Shown one piece after another: positions 24,123-33,238 of a DNA stretch of 64,000 nucleotides. The notes below the pieces were generated by a model. That model had not been told where the DNA came from. It made no database searches and saw only the letters and a program-made list of their open reading frames with translations. Each line of letters begins with the position of its first letter. The stretch's first letter is position 1. The position numbers and the translations under genes were made by a program. This DNA comes from an uncultured Flavobacteriales bacterium. GTDB taxonomy: Bacteria > Bacteroidota > Bacteroidia > Flavobacteriales > UBA1820. The stretch lies in contig CAUHQV010000002.1 in the NCBI GenBank assembly GCA_959608625.1, forward strand, positions 1 to 64,000. The letters run 5' to 3'.

Positions 24123-25415
24123 TCAGTCGCATTTGACAGCCAGTTCGCTGATGGCTTGCCGGCATTTTTCGAGCAGGGCGTTGTCCGAGGACATAGCCGC
24201 CAGGAATGCCGCTTTGTTGAACGATTCGAGGGCGTAGCGTTTTTTCTGCCCGGAAAGTATCTGGAACTGTCCGCGGTAATACATCGGCAGGGCATAGGAT
24301 GGGTTGGCTTCCATCGCTTTGTCGAAATAGAGCATCGGATTGCCAGCCGCAGGGTAGCGGTCCATCGCCGAGATACCTTTGCGCAGGTAGGCTTCGGCAT
24401 CCTTGTTGTCTTTGTCGAGGATGCGGTCGAAATACCCGTCGGCCTCGGCACTCTGCCCGCTGTCCTGGAGGTATTCGCCTTTGCGGATATTGGCCAGCCG
24501 GTTTCCCGGGTCTATTTCCAATACTTTATCGAAATAAACGGCTGCTTCGTCTTTCCGGCCTTGGGCTATCAGTTCCTCCCCGATCTCCAGGTAAGGCGCG
24601 GTAGAATGGGGGGCCAATCGAAAAGCCTGTTCCAGGGATTCTATCATACGGGTGGTGTCTCCCACTCCTTTATAGGCTTTCCCGAGGAAATAATGGACTT
24701 CGGCGGTGTTTTCCCCGCGGGAGAGCATATTGGCGAAATGCCGCAGGGAATCGGCGTACATCTTGTTGTCCAGCAGGGTGAGGGCCAGCCGCAGTTCGTT
24801 CTTTTCCGACTGTCGGTATTTTTCGATCGACCGGTCTTGTGCCAGGGCGGCCTTGTCGTTGCCCGGGTTCATGCGGACGACTTTCCCGAACAGGTTGATG
24901 GCCTTGTCGTATTCTTTAAGCCCGAAAAAGGCTTTAGCCGCCTGAAAATTAGCTGCTTCGGACTCCGGGTGCCGGGCTAAAAGGTCTTCCGCGACCCGGC
25001 TGGCATTCTTGAAATCGCCTTTTTTTACTAAGAGTTCGCTTTTGGCCAGGTAGGCGTTCTCGTCGGAAGGGGTGATGGAGATGATACGGTCGAAACATTC
25101 GATGGCTTCGTCCAGCCGGTCTTCGCGGGCCAGGAGCAACGCCTTGTAGTTGTAGGCGACGGTGTTTCCCGGGAAATCGAATAACGCCCGGTCTATGCAT
25201 TTGCCGGCATCCTCGTAGGATTCGAGCGCAAAAAGGGCTTTGAGTTTTCCTTCGAGGGCTTCGGCCGACGTCTGGGGATGGTTCCCGGCGGCATCGAAAT
25301 ACCCGAGGGCTTTGTGGTAGTCTTCTTTCTCCAGCATTTCGTTCCCCCGGCGCAGGAATTCCGCTTCAGGGGATTCTCCGCCGTAACGGCGGTACAGGTC
25401 TTCAAGTACACACAT
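24123..25415 (-). CDS. Tetratricopeptide-repeat protein
   Basis: The 430-residue protein is built almost entirely of TPR units (roughly ten), for example YHKALGYFDAAGNHPQ, LDEAIECFDRIISITPSDEN, YDKAINLFGKVVRMNPGNDK and KDEAAVYFDKVLEIDPGNRL. There is no signal peptide, so it is likely cytosolic and works as a protein-interaction scaffold. The partner is unknown. The ATG at 25415 (MCVLEDLYRRYGG) is chosen because the upstream extension to 25475 is of low complexity and unlike the rest. The terminator of the upstream OmpA gene lies between them, so it needs its own promoter, which I could not identify. Confidence 0.85.
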   Translation of the reverse strand: MCVLEDLYRRYGGESPEAEFLRRGNEMLEKEDYHKALGYFDAAGNHPQTSAEALEGKLKALFALESYEDAGKCIDRALFDFPGNTVAYNYKALLLAREDRLDEAIECFDRIISITPSDENAYLAKSELLVKKGDFKNASRVAEDLLARHPESEAANFQAAKAFFGLKEYDKAINLFGKVVRMNPGNDKAALAQDRSIEKYRQSEKNELRLALTLLDNKMYADSLRHFANMLSRGENTAEVHYFLGKAYKGVGDTTRMIESLEQAFRLAPHSTAPYLEIGEELIAQGRKDEAAVYFDKVLEIDPGNRLANIRKGEYLQDSGQSAEADGYFDRILDKDNKDAEAYLRKGISAMDRYPAAGNPMLYFDKAMEANPSYALPMYYRGQFQILSGQKKRYALESFNKAAFLAAMSSDNALLEKCRQAISELAVKCD

Positions 25416-25523
25416 GTGAGGGTAGCAGTAGTTTTTTAATGAGAACAAGATAGGTACTTCACTCCGAAAAAGCAAGGTTTTTTTTGGTTAAAATGCCGGT
25501 TTTTTCCTGCGTTAGTGGATAAT

Positions 25524-25557
25524 AAAAAAGCGCCGGATGTTTATTCGGCGCTTTTTT
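25524..25557 (-). terminator. Terminator of the OmpA-like gene
   Basis: AAAAAAGCGCCG (25524-25535) pairs perfectly with CGGCGCTTTTTT (25546-25557) around a 10-base loop, 16 bases beyond the stop codon; on the minus strand it ends in six U residues. Confidence 0.9.
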
Positions 25558-25572
25558 GTAAGGAAAAACGGA

Positions 25573-26541
25573 TCAGTCGATCTGGAGTTCGTCGAGCATT
25601 TTCTCGATCACGGACAGATCCGGGGTGATGATCACCTCCGTCCGGCGGTTGCGGGCCCGGTTGTCCGCATTGGTATTGGGCAGCACCGGTTCGTATTCGC
25701 TGCGCCCGGCCGCGGTGATGTTGCGGGGATTGATGGCTTTGTTGTCGGTGATGAGTTTCACGATGGATGTGGCGCGCATCACGCTCAGATCCCAGTTGTC
25801 TTTCAGGGCTCCCGAACCGCGGTACGGCACGTTATCCGTATGGCCTTCGATCATAATACGGATATCGGGCTGGGAAACGAGCACTTTGGTGATCTCCTCG
25901 ATGGCGCGGCGCCCTTCGCTGTTCACCTGCCAGCTGCCCGAAGGGAAAAGGAGGCGGTTTTCGAGCGAAACGTATATCTTGCCGTCTCGTTGGGAAATGG
26001 TCAGGCCCTTTCCTTCGTAACCTACCAAGGCTTTCATCAGATCGTTCTTGATGGAGGAAAGTTTGTCCTGTATCTGGGCGATCATACCTTCCAACTGGGC
26101 GACGCGGGTTTCGCGGGCGCGAAGGTCGGCTTGCTTTTTAGCCAGTTCCGCTTCGAGGGCGGCGATACTGTCCTGTTTGGCTTGGAGTTCGGCCAGGAAT
26201 TCCCGGGACTGTTTGGAGGAGGCGTCCAGCAGGTCTTCTTTACCCCGGAGCATCTTTTGATAGGCTTCCTGCGCTTCGGCGTGCTGTCTTTTCAGTTCAT
26301 CCAGGGCTGCTTTGTCTGCCGCGGCCTGTTTTTTGACCGATTCCATCTGCGCGGCCAGGTCTTCGTACAGGGAACGGTATTTGTTGGCCTCGGAGAGGTT
26401 TTTCTGGTTCTCGCCGGCCAATGCTTCGTTCTCGGCTACGGCGTCCGCATGGCGGGCGGCCAATTCGTTGTACAGTTTTTTGGATACGCAGCTGCTGAAA
26501 ACGACAGCGGCTGCCAAAAGGACGATGATCCGGGTCTTCAT
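25573..26541 (-). CDS. OmpA-family lipoprotein with coiled-coil stalk
   Basis: The 322-residue protein starts MKTRIIVLLAAAVVF and has a lipobox VFSSC, so it is lipid-anchored. A long coiled coil covers about residues 25-175 (alternating Glu/Lys/Ala heptads such as SLYEDLAAQMESVKKQ). It is followed by a C-terminal OmpA/MotB peptidoglycan-binding domain with LLFPSGSWQV, IEGHTDNVPYRG, SVMRATSIVK and NRARNRRTEVII, including the Asp and Arg that bind meso-diaminopimelate. The likely role is tethering the outer membrane to the cell wall. The ATG at 26541 gives the signal peptide directly; the frame to 26580 adds polar residues before it. Confidence 0.92.
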   Translation of the reverse strand: MKTRIIVLLAAAVVFSSCVSKKLYNELAARHADAVAENEALAGENQKNLSEANKYRSLYEDLAAQMESVKKQAAADKAALDELKRQHAEAQEAYQKMLRGKEDLLDASSKQSREFLAELQAKQDSIAALEAELAKKQADLRARETRVAQLEGMIAQIQDKLSSIKNDLMKALVGYEGKGLTISQRDGKIYVSLENRLLFPSGSWQVNSEGRRAIEEITKVLVSQPDIRIMIEGHTDNVPYRGSGALKDNWDLSVMRATSIVKLITDNKAINPRNITAAGRSEYEPVLPNTNADNRARNRRTEVIITPDLSVIEKMLDELQID

Positions 26542-26607
26542 GGACGATGTTTTTGGATTTGTAAGGTTTCGACAGGCCAATTTACGGTATTTCGGGAAAA
26601 CCGAACG

Positions 26608-28440
26608 TTAAAGGATTTTAAAAAGCTCCATCCGGCAGCGGCGGCAGTCGAATTCGGCCCGCAGGGCGATGCCTCCGCTCTTCAATACGAGGTACGGGAA
26701 GTTTTCTCCGTTTTTTCCGGCGTAGCGGGGACATAGCCCTAGGCTGTACTTCAGGCAATGCCGGCATACAGCCAGGCGGGCACCCGGAACCTGTACCTGT
26801 TCAAAGGCCGGGGCTGGGGATTTGACACCGCATTGCTCGTAGAAACGGCGCGCCAGATAGTTGGATACATTCAGCCGGTAATCCGTATCGAGGCTTGCGG
26901 GCACGGGCGGATGACCGGTAGGGCGGATGTTCCGGCGGGAAAGGATATTTTGGGTGCGGACGCTGCGTAAGCTGTCGAGAGCGCTGCGGCGAAGGTCTGC
27001 CACGGCGGACATGGGAATGAAAGGTTCGCCGGGGAGATCTATCGTGATCGTTCCGGCTTCGAATTCCATGCCGCCCAGTTTGGAAAGTATCCCGGCGATA
27101 CGCTCCCGCTGGGGTGTTTTTGCCGGGGCGTGTTCGGCAGGAAGACCGGCTTGGGTCTGGAATCCGCTTTCGTCCGAAACGGACAGCCGGTAACCTTTTG
27201 GCGTTTGACAAAGGAGAAAGTTCACGGTCACTTTCCGTTCAGCGCTTTTGGCGGAGAGCATCCGGGAAAAGGCGGCGTCCGAATTGCGGAAAAGCAGGTC
27301 GCCGGGTCTAACATCCGGCATTTTAAAAGGGAACAGCCGGCTGCCCTCGGCCCGGTTGATATTGAATCCGCCGGAAGTGCCGTCCGGGCGCAGGAGGACA
27401 AAACCGTCCCCGGCGGAAAATACCTCCGGACTATCGGCCGTCAGGCAGTCGCGGGACACGGATTTCACTTTTCCAACGGACTGCCCGAGGGATTTCGGGG
27501 TCGCAGGGTTGGAGGGGTCTTCTGTCCGCCGGGCGGAAAGCAGATAGTCGGTAAATCCCCGGTTGAAACTCCGGGAGGGGTCGGCCCGGAAAGTCGTCCG
27601 GGTGATTCCGTCGGAAAGGCGCATGAGATCGTCCCGCCGGGCGATGATGCCGTCCAATGCCTGGCGGTACCAGGCGGTGACGTTCTTTACATAAGCAGTG
27701 TCCTTTAGCCGTCCTTCAATCTTGAATGAGGTCACCCCGGCATCGATAAGGCCCTCCAGGGAGTCCGTCCGGTTCATGTCCTTCAGGGAAAGCATATGGG
27801 CGCTTTTGCGGAGCAAGTTCCCGGCCGGGTCGAAGATATCGAACGGCAGGCGGCATATCTGGGCGCAGTTACCCCGGTTGGCGCTGCGGCCGGTGAATGC
27901 CTGGCTGAGGTAGCATTGCCCACTGTAGCTTACACACAGGGCACCATGGACGAACGCTTCGAGTTCAGCGTCCGTATTTTTTGATATTTCCGTAATCTCG
28001 TTTATTGTTAGCTCGCGGGCCACGACCACGCGGGAAAATCCGGATTGGCACAGGAAGTCCGCTTTTTCAGGGGTATCGATGTGGGTCTGGGTGCTGGCAT
28101 GGAGTTCTATGGGAGGCAAGTTCATTTCGAGGATGCCCATATCCTGCACGATCAGGGCATCGGTTCCGGCTGTGTAGAGATCTTGGATGAGCTTCCGGGC
28201 GGCGGGAAGTTCGGAATCGCGGAGGATGGTATTGAGCGTGATATAGACGCGGGCCCGGTACCGGTGTGCATATTGACAAAGAGTAGCGATGTCTTCTACG
28301 GAGTTTCCAGCGGCCTTGCGGGCCGAAAAATCCGGGCCGCCGATATAAACGGCATCCGCGCCGTGGTCGATGGCGGCCAGCGCCGTATCGAGGTCTTTGG
28401 CGGGGGAAAGGAGTTCTATCGTCCGTTTTCCGGTGGGCAT
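26608..28440 (-). CDS. U32-family peptidase-like protein (collagenase-like)
   Basis: The 610-residue protein belongs to peptidase family U32. Several U32 members (RlhA, TrhP) are now known to take part in RNA hydroxylation rather than proteolysis, so peptidase activity should not be assumed. It shows ELLSPAKDLDTALAAIDHGADAVYIGG at the start of the barrel, FVHGALCVSYSGQCYLS and NRGNCAQICRLPF (a cysteine set likely to hold a metal or Fe-S cluster) and SFKIEGRLKD. The C-terminal part carries a DUF3656-like region and a terminal cysteine group (CRHCLKYSLGLCPRY and CRRCRM). It begins 4 bases after the alr stop codon, so they form an operon. Confidence 0.9.
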   Translation of the reverse strand: MPTGKRTIELLSPAKDLDTALAAIDHGADAVYIGGPDFSARKAAGNSVEDIATLCQYAHRYRARVYITLNTILRDSELPAARKLIQDLYTAGTDALIVQDMGILEMNLPPIELHASTQTHIDTPEKADFLCQSGFSRVVVARELTINEITEISKNTDAELEAFVHGALCVSYSGQCYLSQAFTGRSANRGNCAQICRLPFDIFDPAGNLLRKSAHMLSLKDMNRTDSLEGLIDAGVTSFKIEGRLKDTAYVKNVTAWYRQALDGIIARRDDLMRLSDGITRTTFRADPSRSFNRGFTDYLLSARRTEDPSNPATPKSLGQSVGKVKSVSRDCLTADSPEVFSAGDGFVLLRPDGTSGGFNINRAEGSRLFPFKMPDVRPGDLLFRNSDAAFSRMLSAKSAERKVTVNFLLCQTPKGYRLSVSDESGFQTQAGLPAEHAPAKTPQRERIAGILSKLGGMEFEAGTITIDLPGEPFIPMSAVADLRRSALDSLRSVRTQNILSRRNIRPTGHPPVPASLDTDYRLNVSNYLARRFYEQCGVKSPAPAFEQVQVPGARLAVCRHCLKYSLGLCPRYAGKNGENFPYLVLKSGGIALRAEFDCRRCRMELFKIL

Positions 28441-28444
28441 GGGC

Positions 28445-29977
28445 TCAGATATCCAGTTTGTACAGACGTTTTACCCGGTCGGAGATGTTGGTCAGCACTT
28501 CGTAAGGGATCGTTCCCGTGGCTTCGGCGATTTCGCCGGCCGTAGGAAAATCGCTGCCGATCAGCACCACGTCGTCGCCTTCGCGGCAAGGGATGCCTGT
28601 TACGTCCACCATCATCATGTCCATACAAATGGAACCTACGATAGGGGCTTTCATTCCGGCGATCTGCACGTATCCGTTGCCGTTGCCCCACAGGCGGCTG
28701 ATTCCGTCGGCATACCCGATAGGCAGAGTGGCGATATGGGAAATGTGCGGCACCCGGTAGCGGCGGTTGTAGCTCACCGTTTCCCCGGGTTCGAGCTCCC
28801 GGATCTGGGAGATGACCGTGCGCAAGCGCGCGCACCCGGCCAGTTTTTTCTGTTCGGTATAGAACGGGGAATAGCCGTACAGCCCCAGCCCCAGGCGTAC
28901 CATATCGTATTGATATTGCCCGTAGGCGGCCAGTCCGGCTGTGTTGAGGATATGGCGGAGCGGGCGGTAACCCAGGCGCTCGATAAGTTCTGTGGACATC
29001 TTGTCGAAAAGGCCGATCTGCCTCAGGGTGAACAGTTCCTCCCGGGGGTCTTCGGCGGCTACCAGGTGGGAGAATATGGATGCCACACGTACCGTGGGTA
29101 TTTGTGCCAGCGTGTCGGCCAGGCCGCTTATCTGGCTGGATGAAAAGCCCAGGCGGTGCATGCCGGTGTCCAACTTTATATGGATGGGATAAGGCTCGGG
29201 AAAAGAATAGTTTTGGAGCTCGGCTGCGAATTGTTCCAGCACCCGCAGGGAGTATATCTCAGGTTCCAACCGGTTTTTTATCAGGGTGGCGATGCTGCTG
29301 CGTTCGGGATTCATCACGATGATGGGTGTCTTTATGCCCCGCAGGCGCAGGTTGACGCCCTCGTCCACATAGGCTACGCCCATATAATCCACTCCTTTCT
29401 GTTCGAGTACCGAGGCTATTTCGATGTCGCCCAGCCCGTAAGATTTGGCCTTTACCATGCACATGGTGCGCACCCCTTCGTTCATTTTCGAGCGGAGGTA
29501 GGCCAGGTTGTGTTCGATGGCGTTGAGGTTGACCTCCAGTACCGTATCGTGTACGCGGCGCTGCATGATGGCCTCGATCCGGTGGGGGGAGAACCCGGCG
29601 GGCGCTTTGATCAGGACGGATTCGCTGTGAAAATCGAATTTCGGGATATCGGCCTGCGCGTCTTCCATCCGGTTGTAAAGCAGGGCCAATTTCGGAAATG
29701 CGTAGCGGTAGGACGTTACTTCCGCGCCGAAACAGATGACGTGCTTGAATTCGATGCGGCGCAGCATCAGACCCACCCGGCGAAAATAATCGCCCGGCTG
29801 GTATCCTTCCGGTATCTCGAAACCCAGGATGACGGAGATGTCCGCGTTCCATCTCTGGGCCTTGAGGAACTCCAGCGACTGTTCATAGGAATCCGGATCG
29901 GTGCCGCTAAAATCGCATATCAGGAAACAGTCGTTCTTTCCGCGGGTTATTTCGAGGGAATTTTTTGTGTCGGGCAT
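28445..29977 (-). CDS. alr: Alanine racemase with an N-terminal MurF C-domain remnant
   Basis: The racemase makes D-alanine for peptidoglycan. Residues about 146-510 form a full Alr: it opens TVLEVNLNAIEHNLAYLR, the PLP lysine is K176 in CMVKAKSYGLG, the catalytic tyrosine lies in VSYNRRY, and LPIGYADG and SICMDMMMVDV are present. Residues 1-145 are unusual. They resemble the C-terminal domain of MurF (for example SVILGFEIPEG, YFRRVGLMLRRIEFKHVICFG and SVLIKAPAGFSPHRIEAI). Many Bacteroidota have a roughly 820-residue MurF-Alr fusion; here the UDP-MurNAc-binding and ATPase parts of MurF are missing. A functional MurF must be encoded elsewhere. The gene is divergent from the ROK locus. Confidence 0.93.
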   Translation of the reverse strand: MPDTKNSLEITRGKNDCFLICDFSGTDPDSYEQSLEFLKAQRWNADISVILGFEIPEGYQPGDYFRRVGLMLRRIEFKHVICFGAEVTSYRYAFPKLALLYNRMEDAQADIPKFDFHSESVLIKAPAGFSPHRIEAIMQRRVHDTVLEVNLNAIEHNLAYLRSKMNEGVRTMCMVKAKSYGLGDIEIASVLEQKGVDYMGVAYVDEGVNLRLRGIKTPIIVMNPERSSIATLIKNRLEPEIYSLRVLEQFAAELQNYSFPEPYPIHIKLDTGMHRLGFSSSQISGLADTLAQIPTVRVASIFSHLVAAEDPREELFTLRQIGLFDKMSTELIERLGYRPLRHILNTAGLAAYGQYQYDMVRLGLGLYGYSPFYTEQKKLAGCARLRTVISQIRELEPGETVSYNRRYRVPHISHIATLPIGYADGISRLWGNGNGYVQIAGMKAPIVGSICMDMMMVDVTGIPCREGDDVVLIGSDFPTAGEIAEATGTIPYEVLTNISDRVKRLYKLDI

Positions 29978-30015
29978 AGTGTTTGGCGGGAATCCCGCCG
30001 GTTGTTACGGAAATA

Positions 30016-30023
30016 CAAAATTA
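30016..30023 (-). promoter_or_regulatory. alr -7 element
   Basis: The minus strand reads TAATTTTG, an exact TAnnTTTG, 39 bases upstream of the alr ATG at 29977. Confidence 0.5.
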
Positions 30024-30088
30024 CTAAATAGCTGGGAGTGTTGCGCTATTATTTTTTTTGTAACTCTTAGCGTTAAAGATTATCTGTT

Positions 30089-30123
30089 TTTGTTTTCAAG
30101 TCGGCGGAAAAATCGTAAATTTA
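30089..30123 (+). promoter_or_regulatory. Possible promoter of the ROK-MFS-SIS locus
   Basis: TTTG (30089-30092), a 23-base spacer and TAAATTTA (30116-30123), which misses the final G of TAnnTTTG, lie 49 bases before the ROK start. The spacer is longer than usual, so this may need an activator. Confidence 0.4.
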
Positions 30124-30171
30124 CCACGCTTTCATAAAAACATTAACCTTATCTTTTAAAAGAATACAATT

Positions 30172-31128
30172 ATGGCTGTAATAGGCTTAGACCTCGGCGG
30201 AACGAAACTCAAAGGAGGTATTTTCACAGAACATGCGGAGATCGTTTTCAAGGACGAGCGCAAGCTCGAACACCGCGAAGGCGAAGAAGTAGGCCGGCTC
30301 ATCCAGGATTTCGTGTCGGATATGCTGCGCCAGGCCAAAGGTCTCGGACAAGTGATAGACGCTGTCGGGATCTGCGTCCCGGGGATCGCCTATCAGGACA
30401 AGGGCACTGTCTGGTGTCCCAACATTCCGGGGTGGGACGAATACCCTCTGAAAGCCAAGATACAGCAGGTATGCGATAAGAATACGGTGGTCACCGTGGA
30501 TTCGGACAGGGTGTGCTGCATCCTGGGCGAAGCGTGGTCGGGCGCTGCGGAAAATGTAAATAATGCCATATTCCTGGCGGTGGGCACCGGCATAGCTGCC
30601 GGCATACTGGCCAACGGCCGCGTGCTCCGCGGCGCGCACGATATATCGGGCGCTATCGGTTGGTGGGCGCTGGACAAGGAATACAAGGACAAATACAAGA
30701 CTTGCGGCTGTTTCGAATACCACTGTTCCGGGGAAGGCCTGGCGCGGGTGGCACGGGAGCTGCTGGAAGAGAACAAGGATTACAACGGGCCGTTGCGCAG
30801 CAAGCCTATCGACCAAGTGACGTCCTACGATCTTTTCGAGGTGTACCCTCAGGGCGATGAAATTGCGACCAAGACTTTCGATATTGCGATCGAAATGTGG
30901 GGCATGGCCGTAGCCAACCTGGTGAGCCTTTTCGACCCGTCCAAGATCATATTCGGCGGCGGGGTGTTCGGCCCGGCGCTCCAGTTCCTCGACCGGATCA
31001 AACAGGCGGCCGTGAGGCACGCCCAGCCCATTGCGATACAGAAAGTGGAGATCGTGCCTTCGATGCTCGGGGGCGATGCGGTGCTGATGGGAGCGGGCTA
31101 TCTGGCCCTGCGCAGTATGAATGAATAA
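30172..31128 (+). CDS. ROK-family sugar kinase with altered signature
   Basis: The 318-residue protein has the ASKHA kinase fold of ROK proteins: phosphate loop GLDLGGTKLKGG (residues 5-16), catalytic Asp D112 in VDSDRVCCILGE, and the second glycine motif AVGTGIAAGI (137-145). No N-terminal helix-turn-helix is present, so it is a kinase, not a repressor. The sugar-binding signature normally reads G-E-x-G-H; here residues 160-164 are GAIGW, so the Glu and the His that contact sugar and zinc are gone. The cysteine motif is CGCFEYHC (178-185) rather than CxCGxxGC. The substrate is therefore probably not a standard hexose or N-acetylhexosamine. It begins a three-gene locus with MFS and SIS genes, 21 bases before the MFS gene. 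Confidence 0.9.
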   Translation: MAVIGLDLGGTKLKGGIFTEHAEIVFKDERKLEHREGEEVGRLIQDFVSDMLRQAKGLGQVIDAVGICVPGIAYQDKGTVWCPNIPGWDEYPLKAKIQQVCDKNTVVTVDSDRVCCILGEAWSGAAENVNNAIFLAVGTGIAAGILANGRVLRGAHDISGAIGWWALDKEYKDKYKTCGCFEYHCSGEGLARVARELLEENKDYNGPLRSKPIDQVTSYDLFEVYPQGDEIATKTFDIAIEMWGMAVANLVSLFDPSKIIFGGGVFGPALQFLDRIKQAAVRHAQPIAIQKVEIVPSMLGGDAVLMGAGYLALRSMNE

Positions 31129-31149
31129 CCATCTGAAAAACATACACTC

Positions 31150-32295
31150 ATGACGTACAAAACAAACCAGGTATTCGTAGCAGCCTGTGCCGGCCTCGCC
31201 TTTTTCGGGGTGGCTATGCTATCGCTCGGCCCCATTCTGGGGCAGCTCAACGCGCAGGTGGACGGGGCGAACGCCCTGCCGGCCACGATGTCTATCGGTA
31301 TCATATTGGGTACCATCCTGTTCGGCCCGGTCGTCGACCGGTTCGGATACAAATACCTGTTGATCATAGGTTCCCTGCTGGCTCTGATCGGGCTGGAAGG
31401 GCTGGCCAATGCGACGGAGATCGAACTGTTGCACGGGTCGATGTTCATGATAGGCTTCGGCGGCGGCATTCTCAACGGTCTGACCAATGCGCTGGTCTCC
31501 GATATTTACGGGGATGACAAACGGGGAGGACGGCTGAGTATCCTCGGAGCGTTCTATTGCGTAGGGGCACTTTTATGGACACTGCTCAATTATTACATGC
31601 CGGACAATTATATCGTTCCGTTGCATTGCATTTCGGGGATCATGGCGGTGTTTATCGTCTATTTCTGCCTGATACAGTTCCCCAAGGCCAAGCCCCAGGG
31701 CAGCGTGTCTTTTTCGAAATCGATAGGTCTGCTCAAATACCCGGCCCTGATCCTGTTCGCCTTGATCCTGTTCTTCCAGAGCGGTTTCGAGGGCGCCAGC
31801 GGAAGTTTCACGCCGAAGTTCCTCGAAGACAGTGCGGCAATGGAAGCTACGGCCGCCACGCTTTCCCTTACCTGGTTTACAGTCGGAATGCTCTGCGGGC
31901 GATTGCCGCTGGGGATGATCATGAAAAAGCTCAAGGATAACGGGACGTTGTACCTTTACCTATCCGTAGCGCTGGTCGGCGTAGTTATTTTGTATCTTAG
32001 CGCCGACGTGACGATGGCGCACCTGGCGATGGCCCTGATCGGGTTCGGAGTGGGGGCGACCTATCCGGTCGTACTGGCTTATTTGGGCGGCGCGTTCCGG
32101 GAAATGTCCGGTACGGCGTTTTCCATTGCGATATTCATTGCCTTGTGCGGCCAGTTCGCATTCAATAAAGTAGTGGGCGTGATGTTCGACGATGGCGGCC
32201 ATGCGTATTTCCCGCTGGTACTGGCCCTGGCCGTAGTGATGATGATGGTGTTGTTGCCGGTGGCGGCCAGCATGGTAAGAAAAAGTAAGAGATAA
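31150..32295 (+). CDS. MFS transporter, probably sugar uptake
   Basis: The 381-residue inner-membrane protein shows about 12 hydrophobic segments and the MFS loop motif between helices 2 and 3 (GPVVDRFGYKYLL, a variant of GxxxDRxGRR). Membrane segments include VAMLSLGPILGQL, LLIIGSLLALIGL, MFMIGFGGGILNGL and LAMALIGFGVGATYPVVLAYL. The substrate cannot be read from the sequence. Its position between a ROK kinase and a SIS isomerase suggests it imports the sugar they act on. It starts 21 bases after the ROK stop codon. Confidence 0.9.
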   Translation: MTYKTNQVFVAACAGLAFFGVAMLSLGPILGQLNAQVDGANALPATMSIGIILGTILFGPVVDRFGYKYLLIIGSLLALIGLEGLANATEIELLHGSMFMIGFGGGILNGLTNALVSDIYGDDKRGGRLSILGAFYCVGALLWTLLNYYMPDNYIVPLHCISGIMAVFIVYFCLIQFPKAKPQGSVSFSKSIGLLKYPALILFALILFFQSGFEGASGSFTPKFLEDSAAMEATAATLSLTWFTVGMLCGRLPLGMIMKKLKDNGTLYLYLSVALVGVVILYLSADVTMAHLAMALIGFGVGATYPVVLAYLGGAFREMSGTAFSIAIFIALCGQFAFNKVVGVMFDDGGHAYFPLVLALAVVMMMVLLPVAASMVRKSKR

Positions 32296-32338
32296 AAAAT
32301 CAGAATACATTAACCAATTAAAAAAACATTTTAAAATC

Positions 32339-33103
32339 ATGGAAGTAGCATTACAGTGGCTGAAAAATGCCCGGGGCATTATGTCCGAGATCGAGAACAC
32401 CCAACAGGAAAGTATCACCAAGGCCGCTACGGTCATGGCCGATTGCATCGAGAAAGGCCATTGGGTTCATACGTTCGGCTGCGGACACGCCACTATTCCT
32501 ATTCAGGAGATGTATCCCCGTATCGGAGGTTTCGTAGGGTTCCACCCGATCTGCGAACTCCCGCTGACGTTCTTCACGCAGATCGTAGGTGACCTGGGCG
32601 TACACCAGTTCGTGTTCCTCGAACGCGTAGAAGGCTACGGAGTAGAGATCATGAAAGGTTATAATTTCGACAAGAACGACGTCATGTGGATCTTCTCCCA
32701 CACGGGTATCAACAACGTGAACATCGACATCGCCCTGGAAGCTAAAAAGCGCGGTATGACGGTGATCGCTTACGGCGCCGTAGCTCAGGCCAAAGGCAAG
32801 AAAACCCGCCACTCTTCGGGCAAGACCATTTTCGAGATTGCCGATATGGTAGTGGATTCCTGCGCTCCTGCCGGAGATGCCACGGTGAAACTGAAAAACA
32901 ACTCCGACCCTGTGGGCCCTGTATCCACTATCGCATTCATCACTTGCGTATGGATGACGGTCTGCACGGTAGCCGAGATTCTGGACAAGCGCGGGGTGAA
33001 ACTCTACATCCACCCGTCCCACAACGTACCTGGCGATACGACCGCTCCCGAGCGTCTGGCAGCTTGCCTGGCAGAATACAAACGCCGCGTAGCAGGGGTT
33101 TAA
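32339..33103 (+). CDS. SIS (sugar isomerase) domain protein, UPF0309/DUF2529-like
   Basis: The 254-residue protein has a single phosphosugar-binding SIS domain. FGCGHATIPIQEMYPRIGGF (residues about 45-64) matches the GxGHS-E-RxGG start of the UPF0309 group. MWIFSHTGINNVNIDIALEAKKRGM is the S/T-rich phosphosugar loop followed by the helix. AYKRR ends the protein. Members bind phosphorylated sugars as isomerases, phosphatases or regulators. The gene follows the MFS gene by 43 bases and ends at a strong terminator, so it closes the ROK-MFS-SIS locus and probably acts on the ROK product. Confidence 0.85.
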   Translation: MEVALQWLKNARGIMSEIENTQQESITKAATVMADCIEKGHWVHTFGCGHATIPIQEMYPRIGGFVGFHPICELPLTFFTQIVGDLGVHQFVFLERVEGYGVEIMKGYNFDKNDVMWIFSHTGINNVNIDIALEAKKRGMTVIAYGAVAQAKGKKTRHSSGKTIFEIADMVVDSCAPAGDATVKLKNNSDPVGPVSTIAFITCVWMTVCTVAEILDKRGVKLYIHPSHNVPGDTTAPERLAACLAEYKRRVAGV

Positions 33104-33138
33104 TCCCATTCGTTTTCGGGTTTGACCCGGAAAACAGC

Positions 33139-33173
33139 ACCGCAGGAAGCCATACGGCTTCCTGCGGTTTTTT
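33139..33173 (+). terminator. Terminator of the ROK-MFS-SIS locus
   Basis: ACCGCAGGAAGCC (33139-33151) pairs perfectly with GGCTTCCTGCGGT (33156-33168) over the loop ATAC, followed by a U run to 33173. Confidence 0.93.
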
Positions 33174-33238
33174 ATGAAAGAACCCCGCCGCGCGGTAAAT
33201 TAATTCGCAAAATAGGCCTTATTGTGGAGTTTTTATTC

